Below are positions 1 to 5,951 of a stretch of DNA of 6,016 nucleotides, in pieces. Positions within the stretch are counted from its first letter, which is position 1. Each line of letters starts with the position of its first letter. Source of the DNA: CAYZXU01 sp964482535. Lineage in GTDB: Bacteria; Desulfobacterota; Desulfobacteria; Desulfobacterales; BuS5. A program made the translations under genes and the position numbers. The stretch is taken from assembly GCA_964482535.1 (NCBI GenBank), contig CAYZXU010000132.1, positions 1-6,016 on the forward strand, in the 5' to 3' direction. The notes beneath the pieces were generated by a model. It had not been told where the DNA came from and did no database searches. It saw nothing but the letters and a program-made list of their open reading frames with translations.

Positions 1-47
1 CGGTTTACGGTTTACGGTTTACGGTTTACGGTTTACGGTTTACGGTT
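1..47. repeat. Perfect CGGTTTA heptamer tandem array (partial)
   Basis: Six perfect head-to-tail copies of CGGTTTA fill 1-42, followed by a partial copy (CGGTT, 43-47). The array is cut by the left edge, so its full copy number is unknown. It lies 49 bases beyond the phoR stop, outside any gene. There is no divergence among the copies, which suggests recent expansion by slippage or active homogenisation. Spacing between copies is zero, so this is not a CRISPR array. Its function is unknown. Confidence 0.95.
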
Positions 48-95
48 AAAATACCTTTTCCGTTAACTGTCAAACACTTTTTCCATCAACCGCTC
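43..95. other. Short gene-free stretch downstream of phoR
   Basis: No coding sequence is seen between the phoR stop and the left edge. A weak interrupted hairpin can be drawn at 43-62 (CGG, two unpaired bases, AAAA, loop TACC, TTTT, CCG). It has no following T-run on the minus strand, so it is not a convincing intrinsic terminator. A TTGACA hexamer on the minus strand (68-73) resembles a -35 box, but no well-spaced -10 box accompanies it. The point where the phoBR transcript ends cannot be set from this window. Confidence 0.4.
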
Positions 96-1877
96 CTAAC
101 CAGGAATATGTATTGCAAAAGTACTCCCCCTGCCAAGAGCGCTGTCAACAGTTACATATCCTCCATGAGCCTTTGCTATATGTTTGACAATGGCGAGCCC
201 AAGTCCCGTACCCCCGAGTTTTCTGCTCCTGGCTTTGTCAACCCTGTAAAATCTTTCAAAAAGATGGGAAAGATGTTTTTTTGATATACCGTGTCCATGG
301 TCCTTAATACTTATAACAATCTCTTTTTCAGTTATAAAGGCATTAATCAGGATTTTTTTGCCATCCTGGCTGTATTTTACTGCATTATCAAGCAGATTAA
401 CAAGGGCCTGTTCAAAAAGAAAGGGATCAAGCTTTGCCATAATACTGCTGTCACAATTACATTCAATTTCTATATTCTTTAGTTTTGCTCCCTCATTAAC
501 AACCTGAACTGCTGATTCCATAACATCCTTGACAACTCTGCTTTCAAAGTTAAGTTTATCATTTTCCTCAACCTTTTCAATCGTTGACAAAGCCAGGAGA
601 TCTTCCACTATCATGGACAGGCGGTCAACATGCTTTACTATAATGCCAAGAAATCTTTCCACCTCATCTTTGCTCATATCACGGTTATAGAGTATAGTTT
701 CAACAAATCCCTTGATTGCTGTTAAGGGGGTTTTTATTTCATGGGAAACATTGGCAACAAAATCCCTGCGCATATTTTCAAGATTTCTGATCAGGGTCAC
801 ATCGTGCAGCAAAACAAGAACCCCTATACGTTTTTTATTATTATTAAAAAGCGGCATACTTCTTATATTTAAAAATTTCTCTCCATTATTTAAAATCCGA
901 ATATCTTTTTCAACAGGTTTTAACGTTAAAGAGGTTTCGGCAACCAGCTTATGCAGTTCATGATTTCTTATTATTTCCTGAAGATTTTGTCCCCTTGATT
1001 TCTCTGGGTCAATTTGGAACATACTCGCTGCTGTCCGGTTTACACCAAGAATTTTTTCATCATTATCTATTGCCACAACACCCTCAGTCATACTGGCCAG
1101 CACAGCTATATGTTCATTGAGCTGATTTTTGACGGTATCTATCCTGTCCATAAGCTGAAGCGCCATCCTGTTTATTGCGCTGGAAAGAGCTGCAAGCTCA
1201 AATGTGTCGGGAAGGTTAAGTTTGTTGGTGAAATCTCCCTGGGCAAACTTTTCAGTTCCCTTTTTCATCTCCTCTATGGGACGGCTTATAAAACGTGAAA
1301 CAAAAAAACAGATTACTGCCGCAAGAAGCGTGGTAACTATTACTGCAAAAATAATTTTAGTCTTAACCGACTCCAGTTCCTTATCAATACAAGACAAAGA
1401 AATGGAGACTCTCAGTAAGGCAATTATTGAATTATCATTTTCAGACTGCATAACCGGCATGGCAACATACATCATCCTTTGGCGCATGGTTCCGCTGAAC
1501 CTGACAGATGACCCGGTTTCTCCTGATAGTGCCTTAAGCACTTCAGGCCTGTTTTTATGATTGTCCATATCCACAGGATTTTTCTTTGAGTCTCCAATGA
1601 CCCTGCCGTCAGGGAGTATAACGGTAATGCGAATTTCAGAACCCCCTGCAATATCTTTGCATTGTTTATCAACAATTTCTGAATCAGAAGATAAAGAAGA
1701 GGCTTTTATCTGTTTTTCCATAAGCTGACCGTTTGTTTTTAGATGTTCCCTGGTTCTTTCAAGATAAAATTGATCGAGATAACTATAGTAGTACCAGCTC
1801 ACCGCCACTATGGAGATAATAGTAATTATAAGATAAGACGGATATAGCTGCCAGATTAAACGTTTTTTGTTTTTCAT
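96..1877 (-). CDS. phoR: Phosphate regulon sensor histidine kinase PhoR
   Basis: Membrane-bound sensor kinase that autophosphorylates on histidine and transfers the phosphate to PhoB when phosphate is limiting. The 593 residues show, in order: a basic N-terminus; TM1 about 11-33; an extracytoplasmic domain about 34-172, Cache-like by its DGRVIGDS stretch at 90-97; TM2 about 173-195; HAMP about 193-247; PAS about 254-365; HisKA with the phosphoacceptor H379 in VSHEIKTP; and HATPase_c with N-box N494/N498, G1 box DHGHG (526-530), F-box around 539-551 and G2 box GGTGLGL (555-561). All catalytic motifs are intact. The ATG overlaps the phoB stop as ATGA, with CAGGGA (1884-1889) as ribosome site 6 bases upstream, so translation is probably coupled to phoB. 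The assignment as PhoR rather than another HAMP-PAS kinase rests mainly on the partner phoB and the pst-phoU neighbours. Length is larger than E. coli PhoR (431 aa) and close to the Bacillus-type PhoR architecture. Confidence 0.93.
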   Translation of the reverse strand: MKNKKRLIWQLYPSYLIITIISIVAVSWYYYSYLDQFYLERTREHLKTNGQLMEKQIKASSLSSDSEIVDKQCKDIAGGSEIRITVILPDGRVIGDSKKNPVDMDNHKNRPEVLKALSGETGSSVRFSGTMRQRMMYVAMPVMQSENDNSIIALLRVSISLSCIDKELESVKTKIIFAVIVTTLLAAVICFFVSRFISRPIEEMKKGTEKFAQGDFTNKLNLPDTFELAALSSAINRMALQLMDRIDTVKNQLNEHIAVLASMTEGVVAIDNDEKILGVNRTAASMFQIDPEKSRGQNLQEIIRNHELHKLVAETSLTLKPVEKDIRILNNGEKFLNIRSMPLFNNNKKRIGVLVLLHDVTLIRNLENMRRDFVANVSHEIKTPLTAIKGFVETILYNRDMSKDEVERFLGIIVKHVDRLSMIVEDLLALSTIEKVEENDKLNFESRVVKDVMESAVQVVNEGAKLKNIEIECNCDSSIMAKLDPFLFEQALVNLLDNAVKYSQDGKKILINAFITEKEIVISIKDHGHGISKKHLSHLFERFYRVDKARSRKLGGTGLGLAIVKHIAKAHGGYVTVDSALGRGSTFAIHIPG

Positions 1878-2566
1878 GTTTTTTCCCTGAATCTATAACC
1901 TACCCCTCTTACAGTTTCTATACAGTTTCCGCAAAGACCAAGCTTTTTTCTTAAACCGGCTATTTGAACATCAACACTGCGGTCAGTCACAGGATAGTCA
2001 TCTCCTCGCACCTCATCAACTATTTGTGAACGTGTGAAAACCCACCCTGGGCGTTTTGACAAAAAATGTAATATCTGAAACTCGGAAAAGGTTAATTCAA
2101 CTTCCCTTCCGGAAGCCACAACACCCCTTTTGCCGGGATGAATTACAAGATCATGTATGGCTATTATACCTTTACTTTCATAATCAATTCCCTGCCGTCT
2201 GCGCAAAACAGCCCTGACCCTTGCATTTAAAATCCTTGGAGAAAAAGGCTTTGTAATATAATCATCCCCCCCTATCTCAAGCCCTGTAACGACATCGGCT
2301 TCTTCTCCTTTTGCTGTTAACATGATAATAGCAATATAGCTTAAATCAGAATCTGACTTTAACTTCCTGGCCACTTCAAGACCGTCCATTCCTGGAAGCA
2401 TAAGATCAAGAAGAATCAGATCAGGCGATTTCAAACGGGCTGTTTTCAAAGCCTCTTCTCCTGAACCGGCGCTCAGTACCTTATACCCGTCTCTTTCCAG
2501 ATTATACTTCAGGAGTTCACGAATATCTTCTTCATCATCGACTATTAGTATAGTATCGTTTGACAT
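1874..2566 (-). CDS. phoB: Phosphate regulon response regulator PhoB (OmpR/PhoB family)
   Basis: Cytoplasmic transcription factor activated by phosphorylation from PhoR; in the family it binds Pho boxes and activates phosphate-scavenging genes. The 230 residues match the usual PhoB length. The receiver domain (about 5-120) has the acidic pocket D10/D11, phosphoacceptor D54 in ILLDLMLPG, T84 and K106 in TKPF. A winged-helix DNA-binding domain (about 130-228) carries the family pattern RSVDVQIAGLRKKL and the C-terminal ETVRGVGYRF wing. The ATG is supported by AAGGA (2573-2577) 6 bases upstream. It is followed by phoR with a 4-base overlap and preceded by a 186-base repeat-filled gap after phoU. 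I see no full Pho box in that gap, so autoregulation from here is not shown; phoB may be read from the pst promoter or from a weak local one. Naming as PhoB over other OmpR-type regulators depends on the context. Confidence 0.95.
   Translation of the reverse strand: MSNDTILIVDDEEDIRELLKYNLERDGYKVLSAGSGEEALKTARLKSPDLILLDLMLPGMDGLEVARKLKSDSDLSYIAIIMLTAKGEEADVVTGLEIGGDDYITKPFSPRILNARVRAVLRRRQGIDYESKGIIAIHDLVIHPGKRGVVASGREVELTFSEFQILHFLSKRPGWVFTRSQIVDEVRGDDYPVTDRSVDVQIAGLRKKLGLCGNCIETVRGVGYRFREKT
1884..1889 (-). promoter_or_regulatory. phoR ribosome binding site inside the phoB coding end
   Basis: CAGGGA on the minus strand lies 6 bases before the phoR ATG and within the last codons of phoB. Together with the 4-base ATGA stop/start overlap it supports this start and translational coupling between regulator and kinase. 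Confidence 0.7.
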
Positions 2567-2572
2567 GGCGAA

Positions 2573-2577
2573 TCCTT
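2573..2577 (-). promoter_or_regulatory. phoB ribosome binding site next to the palindromic repeat
   Basis: AAGGA on the minus strand is 6 bases before the phoB ATG. Only 5 bases separate it from the arm of the inverted REP-like element (2583), so folding of that element in mRNA could affect ribosome access. The effect on translation is inference. Confidence 0.7.
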
Positions 2578-2582
2578 AGTTA

Positions 2583-2683
2583 TTTTGGTGGATTCGTCGC
2601 TTACGCTCCTTAATCCACCCTACAATCCTACCAACTTTATATAAAATGTGTAGGGTGGATTAAGCGTAGCGAATCCACCAAAA
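2583..2683. repeat. Pair of inverted REP-like palindromic elements
   Basis: Two copies of one palindromic element lie in opposite orientation: 2583-2624 (42 bases) and 2649-2683 (35 bases), separated by an AT-rich 24-base spacer. The outer parts of the arms are fully complementary (TTTTGGTGGATTCG at one end, TTAATCCACCCTACA at the other); they differ only in the centre, where the left copy is 7 bases longer. Each copy is also a hairpin by itself, with an 8-base stem GGTGGATT/AATCCACC (2587-2594 with 2612-2619, and 2654-2661 with 2672-2679). The RNA could therefore fold as two small hairpins or one long one. Elements built on GGTGGATT...AATCCACC are, from memory, widely dispersed in bacterial genomes. 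The layout resembles a BIME (paired REP) between genes. No transposase is present. Confidence 0.85.
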
Positions 2684-2687
2684 ATTT

Positions 2688-2736
2688 CCCAAAACCCAAA
2701 ACCTAAAACCTAAAACTTAAAACTTAAAACTTAAAA
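2688..2736. repeat. Graded heptamer tandem array (CCCAAAA to CTTAAAA)
   Basis: Seven contiguous 7-base units: CCCAAAA twice, CCTAAAA twice, CTTAAAA three times. All have the form C-Y-Y-AAAA, and the change from C to T proceeds one position at a time along the array. It begins 4 bases after the REP-like pair and ends 16 bases from the phoU stop. On the transcribed (minus) strand the units read TTTTAAG, TTTTAGG and TTTTGGG. There are no spacers, so it is not a CRISPR array. Function unknown. Confidence 0.92.
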
Positions 2737-2739
2737 CTA

Positions 2740-2750
2740 CGGCTTTGCCG
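2740..2750 (-). terminator. Small hairpin after phoU, possible weak terminator
   Basis: CGGC (2740-2743), loop of three, GCCG (2747-2750) form a short GC stem 2 bases past the phoU stop. On the minus strand it is followed by TAGTTTTAAGTTTTAAG, T-rich because of the heptamer array. The stem has only 4 base pairs and the T-tracts are interrupted, so at most partial termination or 3'-end stabilisation is expected. Confidence 0.3.
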
Positions 2751-2752
2751 CT

Positions 2753-3412
2753 TTAAATATTAGCCATATGTCTTACAATTTCACCCTCAATAAGATAGAT
2801 CACCTCTTCTGCAATATTTGTGGCATGATCGGCAAGCCTTTCAATATGACGGGAAACGAGAAGCAGGTTTATTAAATAACCCACATGTACAGGATTTTTA
2901 GAGATTGCCTTCTTGATCTGATCATATGCATCGTTTTTTATAGCGTCCACCTCATCATCCATTCGGCAAACCCTGATTGCAAGATCAACGTCATAGTTCA
3001 CAAGGGCATCCAGGCTGTTTTTAAGCATTAATTCAGCTTTTTCGGTCATCTCAGTATAATCATAAAAAAAATCGTATCTCTCCTGTTTGGCTATAATCTG
3101 AACCCTCTCAGCAATATTAACTGCCTGATCGCCGATTCTTTCAAGATCGTTATTAATCTTTATTACTGCAACAAGGAAACGGAGATCCACTGCAACGGGC
3201 TGATAAAGCGCCATGGCTTTCAGGCACTCTTCTTCCACCTCAACTTCCATTTCATCAATCTCATAATCGGTTTCTATGATCTTTTTTGCAAGATCCGCAT
3301 CATTCAAGACAACAGCCCTGTTTGCCATACGGACCCTCTCCTCCACCATTGAGCCCAAGGAGAGAATCATTTTTTTTATTTTCCCAAGCTCGTTTTGAAA
3401 ATGTTTCGTCAT
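2753..3412 (-). CDS. phoU: Phosphate signalling regulator PhoU
   Basis: Peripheral cytoplasmic protein that, in the family, couples the state of the PstSCAB transporter to PhoR and restrains the Pho response when phosphate is plentiful. The 219 residues form the expected tandem of two three-helix PhoU domains. The family's metal-binding signature is seen twice: NDLERIGDQAVNIAE with E91, R92, D95 and N99, and SRHIERLADHATNIAE with E191, R192, D195 and N199. Length is slightly below that of E. coli PhoU (241 aa) and normal for the family. AAGGGGA (3419-3425) sits 6 bases before the ATG and supports this start. It lies 23 bases after pstB, fitting the conserved pst-phoU operon. A GC hairpin and repeats follow its stop. 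Confidence 0.96.
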   Translation of the reverse strand: MTKHFQNELGKIKKMILSLGSMVEERVRMANRAVVLNDADLAKKIIETDYEIDEMEVEVEEECLKAMALYQPVAVDLRFLVAVIKINNDLERIGDQAVNIAERVQIIAKQERYDFFYDYTEMTEKAELMLKNSLDALVNYDVDLAIRVCRMDDEVDAIKNDAYDQIKKAISKNPVHVGYLINLLLVSRHIERLADHATNIAEEVIYLIEGEIVRHMANI

Positions 3413-3418
3413 ACTGCT

Positions 3419-3425
3419 TCCCCTT
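3419..3425 (-). promoter_or_regulatory. phoU ribosome binding site
   Basis: AAGGGGA on the minus strand, 6 bases before the phoU ATG, in the 23-base pstB-phoU gap. It is well placed and decides the start. Confidence 0.7.
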
Positions 3426-3435
3426 ATAAAAATAA

Positions 3436-4230
3436 TTATCCGAACCTGCCCGTCACATAGTCCAGGGTTTTTTTAGTTTCGGGTTTTGTAAATATTTTGC
3501 TTGTTTCTCCGTACTCAATGATTTTGCCAAGGTACATAAATGCAGTATTATCAGAAACTCTTGCGGCCTGCTGCATATTATGTGTTACAATTATTATTGT
3601 ATATCTACCCCTGAGTTCATTTATCAGGTCTTCGATTTTTGCCGTGGCAAGGGGATCAAGGGCAGAACATGGCTCATCCATTAAAAGCACTTCAGGATCT
3701 GCGACAATAGCCCTGGCAATACACAGGCGCTGCTGCTGCCCCCCTGAAAGTCCAAGGGCATTATCCTGCAGGCGGTCTTTGATCTCGTCCCACAGGGCAG
3801 CTTTTTTAAGAGCGCTCTCTACAGTATCAGCCAAAAGCCTTTTATCCCGCACACCGTCTATTTTAAGGGGATATGTTACATTATCAGCTATGGACATTGG
3901 AAAGGGGTTCGGCTTCTGAAAAACCATGCCCATACGTTTCCTAAGACTTATAACATCCACATCCCTGTGAAAAATATTTGTCTCTTCGAGACGAATTTCG
4001 CCGGTATGTCTCAGTCCGTCAATAAGATCGTTCATGCGGTTTAAAGAACGTAAAAGAGTAGATTTTCCGCAGCCTGAAGGGCCTATTAAAGCAGTAACCA
4101 GACCGCGTTCTACACTAATTGAATTATCAAACAGAGCCTGCTTTTCACTGTACCATAATGAAAAACCATCAATTTCTATTATAGTGCCTTCAGGCCCTTT
4201 CTGAAAATGATAAACAGTTTTATCTTCCAT
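3436..4230 (-). CDS. pstB: Phosphate ABC transporter ATP-binding protein PstB
   Basis: ATPase of the high-affinity phosphate importer; a dimer docks on the cytoplasmic face of PstC/PstA and hydrolyses ATP to drive uptake of periplasmic phosphate delivered by PstS. In the 264 residues one sees the A-loop aromatic Y27, Walker A GPSGCGKST (50-58), Q-loop Q105 in FQKPNPFPMSI, signature LSGGQQQR (161-168), Walker B VLLMDEP (181-187) and H-loop H217. The stretch MDEPCSALDP is characteristic of PstB among ABC ATPases. Length is usual and no residue is missing. It starts 21 bases after pstA and is followed by phoU after 23 bases. The ATG is the only reasonable start, because no other start codon occurs in frame between the pstA stop and Walker A; the nearest good ribosome site is unusually far away (16 bases). 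Confidence 0.97.
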   Translation of the reverse strand: MEDKTVYHFQKGPEGTIIEIDGFSLWYSEKQALFDNSISVERGLVTALIGPSGCGKSTLLRSLNRMNDLIDGLRHTGEIRLEETNIFHRDVDVISLRKRMGMVFQKPNPFPMSIADNVTYPLKIDGVRDKRLLADTVESALKKAALWDEIKDRLQDNALGLSGGQQQRLCIARAIVADPEVLLMDEPCSALDPLATAKIEDLINELRGRYTIIIVTHNMQQAARVSDNTAFMYLGKIIEYGETSKIFTKPETKKTLDYVTGRFG

Positions 4231-4246
4231 ATTATTTTTATCGCTA

Positions 4247-4251
4247 TCCTT
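4247..4251 (-). promoter_or_regulatory. Distant ribosome binding site for pstB
   Basis: AAGGA on the minus strand directly follows the pstA stop codon (4252-4254) but is 16 bases from the pstB ATG, longer than the usual 5-9. The bases between are AT-rich and contain no alternative in-frame start. PstB may depend on reinitiation by ribosomes finishing pstA, or be translated less efficiently. Confidence 0.5.
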
Positions 4252-5943
4252 TTAAAAATGACCTGCAGAGTACTTGCGTTTTAACCTGTTTCGAATATAA
4301 ATGGCAATGGCATTCATCAATGCAATAAGAGCAATCAGAAGCAGAGTCGTTACAAATACCATGGGCTTTCCAGCTTCTGAATTACGTGATTGAAAACCCA
4401 CATCAAAAATATGAAACCCCAGGTGCATAAAACTTCTTTCAAGGTGCACAAAGGGGAAATAACCGTCCACCGGAAGCTCAGGCGCAAGCTTGACAACCCC
4501 CACAAGCATAAGAGGCGCTACTTCACCTGCCCCCCTTGCCATGGCAAGAATAACGCCCGTCATTATTCCAGGCAGGGCTTTTGGAAGAACAATATTTTTT
4601 ATGGTCTGCCACTTTGATGCGCCGCATGCCAGTGAAGCTTCTCGCAAAGAGGATGGCACAGCAGCAAGAGCCTCTTCAGTTGCGACAATTACCACAGGAA
4701 CGGTCAGCAGGGCCAGTGTCAGGGAAGCCCATAAAATTCCGCCTGTTCCGAATGTGGGGCTCGGCAGGCGCTCAGAAAAAAAGAGACTGTCAATGCTGCC
4801 GCCTATGATATAAGCAAAAAACCCAAGCCCAAAAACACCATAAACAATTGACGGAACGCCTGCAAGATTATTGACGCATATACGCACGATAGAAACGAGA
4901 TGTCCCTGTTTTGCATATTCTCTGAGATACAAAGCAGCTAAAACACCAAAGGGAGCCACAATAATTACCATTAAAAGAGTCATGGCAAATGTTCCGAAAA
5001 TTGCAGGCATCACTCCGCCTTCCGTATTTGCCTCCCTTGGTTGCTGTGTCAAAAATTCAAACCATCTGGAAAAATATATTCCAAGCTTTTCAAAAAAATT
5101 CAAACTGTTTGCAGGAAAAAATCGCACAATATCAGACATCCTGATTTTTTTTTCCCGTCCGTTTGCATCATGCATTAAGACAGTGTACATGGCATCTTTA
5201 TCTCTTAACAGGTCAGCTTCTGCCTGGAGTTTTAAATATGCGCTGTTGAGTTTTGCCGCATCCAGCTTATATTTTTTGAGTTTCCTATTATAAATACTGC
5301 TGTCAGAGCCATGTTTTATAATAACCTCTTTCAAAGAAAGCCGGAGTTTTTCCAACTTATGGTTTATCTTTGCGATCCTGTTCTTTAAGATATTATCTAT
5401 CACTTTTTTTCTGTGCAAAGCATTTTCATGCTCTTTTTGAAGCAGCTTCAGGCTTCCTGCGTCAAACTTTTTTATAATGCCGTTTATCTCAAAGCTTTGT
5501 ATAAAGCCTATAAAAGGCCCCCATTCCATTCTTTCAACAAAATATATCTCTTCAGGTTTTAAAATCCGGTTGACCTTATAATCGGGGACCCACACATAAT
5601 CCATATTATACAGATCATAATTTCCTGTTTTATAAAGCCAGCGATTTACAAACTTATTTTCTGAACCAACAAATTTAAGCCTCTTTTTTTCATCGGCAGT
5701 CAAATCTTTCATGTCAGGCTGAAAAATTTCATGCCTGCACTTTTCCCCTGCTATTACAGATGAATCTGCCAGTAAAATCTTATAAACAGACTTTGGATAA
5801 AAGGTAAAAATCCCGTTCAGGAGCACAAATATGAGGAAGCCGACTATCATCACCATCCCCAAAACAAGGGCTCCGCCCATTGTCCATATAAAAGGTTCCT
5901 CCCCTGCCGGTCTGGCGCTGTGAATTTTTCTGTTATATTTCAT
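4252..5943 (-). CDS. pstA: Phosphate ABC transporter permease PstA, long form with extracytoplasmic coiled-coil insertion
   Basis: Inner-membrane permease that pairs with PstC to form the phosphate channel. At 563 residues it is about twice the size of E. coli PstA (296 aa). TM1 is about 21-46; a large extracytoplasmic region follows (about 47-310), with a Lys/Glu-rich predicted coiled coil at about 165-250. The conserved permease core then has TM2 (311-341), TM3 (355-380), TM4 (400-422), the cytoplasmic ABC-docking EAA loop (435-454, REASLACGASKWQ...IVLP), TM5 (455-482) and TM6 (527-551). Six segments place both ends in the cytoplasm, agreeing with the basic N- and C-termini. Long PstA proteins with such an N-terminal extension (the DUF3333 type, from memory) are known in proteobacteria and tend to pair with a long PstC. 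The gene starts 8 bases after pstC, with only a weak ribosome site (AAGTGA), suggesting coupled translation. Confidence 0.94.
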   Translation of the reverse strand: MKYNRKIHSARPAGEEPFIWTMGGALVLGMVMIVGFLIFVLLNGIFTFYPKSVYKILLADSSVIAGEKCRHEIFQPDMKDLTADEKKRLKFVGSENKFVNRWLYKTGNYDLYNMDYVWVPDYKVNRILKPEEIYFVERMEWGPFIGFIQSFEINGIIKKFDAGSLKLLQKEHENALHRKKVIDNILKNRIAKINHKLEKLRLSLKEVIIKHGSDSSIYNRKLKKYKLDAAKLNSAYLKLQAEADLLRDKDAMYTVLMHDANGREKKIRMSDIVRFFPANSLNFFEKLGIYFSRWFEFLTQQPREANTEGGVMPAIFGTFAMTLLMVIIVAPFGVLAALYLREYAKQGHLVSIVRICVNNLAGVPSIVYGVFGLGFFAYIIGGSIDSLFFSERLPSPTFGTGGILWASLTLALLTVPVVIVATEEALAAVPSSLREASLACGASKWQTIKNIVLPKALPGIMTGVILAMARGAGEVAPLMLVGVVKLAPELPVDGYFPFVHLERSFMHLGFHIFDVGFQSRNSEAGKPMVFVTTLLLIALIALMNAIAIYIRNRLKRKYSAGHF

Positions 5944-5951
5944 AAAATCAC

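Larger units (their letters stand above)
2567..2752. other. Repeat-filled gap between phoU and phoB
   Basis: This 186-base gap contains no coding sequence. From the phoU side it holds the GC hairpin, the heptamer array, the REP-like inverted pair and the phoB ribosome site. A TATATAA stretch in the 24-base spacer between the palindromes (around 2637-2644) could be part of a promoter for phoB, but I see no matching -35 box and no pair of CTGTCAT-like Pho box repeats. All other gene junctions in the locus are 23 bases or less, so this gap stands out. Confidence 0.75.

Noticed and set aside
1..47. CRISPR array or telomere
   Set aside because: The units are 7 bases with no spacers, which excludes CRISPR. 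Resemblance to eukaryotic telomere repeats is superficial, since the surrounding genes are bacterial.
46..73. Minus-strand sigma-70 promoter (TTGACA with TATTTT or TTTTAA)
   Set aside because: The spacings are 14 and 16 bases to poor -10 boxes, and the downstream gene, if any, is outside the window.
67..84. Pho box near the phoR end
   Set aside because: CTGTCAA (67-73) matches one half-site, but the second repeat at the required 4-base spacing (TTTTTCC) does not match.
291..1560. Plus-strand open frames at 291-482, 712-963, 1014-1298 and 1204-1560
   Set aside because: They lie opposite phoR, whose protein is fully recognisable; their translations look like no known family and they have no neighbours on that strand.
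1472..1675. Minus-strand open frame of 67 codons inside phoR
   Set aside because: Out of frame within the PhoR sensor region; phoR itself is intact, so this is neither a fragment nor a frameshift.
2606..2611. AAGGAG on the minus strand as an extra ribosome site inside the palindrome
   Set aside because: No start codon with an open frame follows at suitable distance; it is part of the longer loop variant of the repeat.
2583..2683. Intrinsic terminator formed by the long inverted repeat
   Set aside because: On the minus-strand transcript the hairpin is followed by AAAATAAC rather than a T-run, so it lacks the needed U-tract.
3497..3919. Plus-strand open frame of 140 codons opposite pstB
   Set aside because: Antisense shadow of the strongly conserved ABC motifs; the Ser/Arg-rich translation is typical of such shadows.
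4390..5293. Plus-strand open frames at 4390-4617, 4490-4813, 4581-4808 and 4871-5293
   Set aside because: They overlap one another and lie opposite pstA, with no recognisable product.
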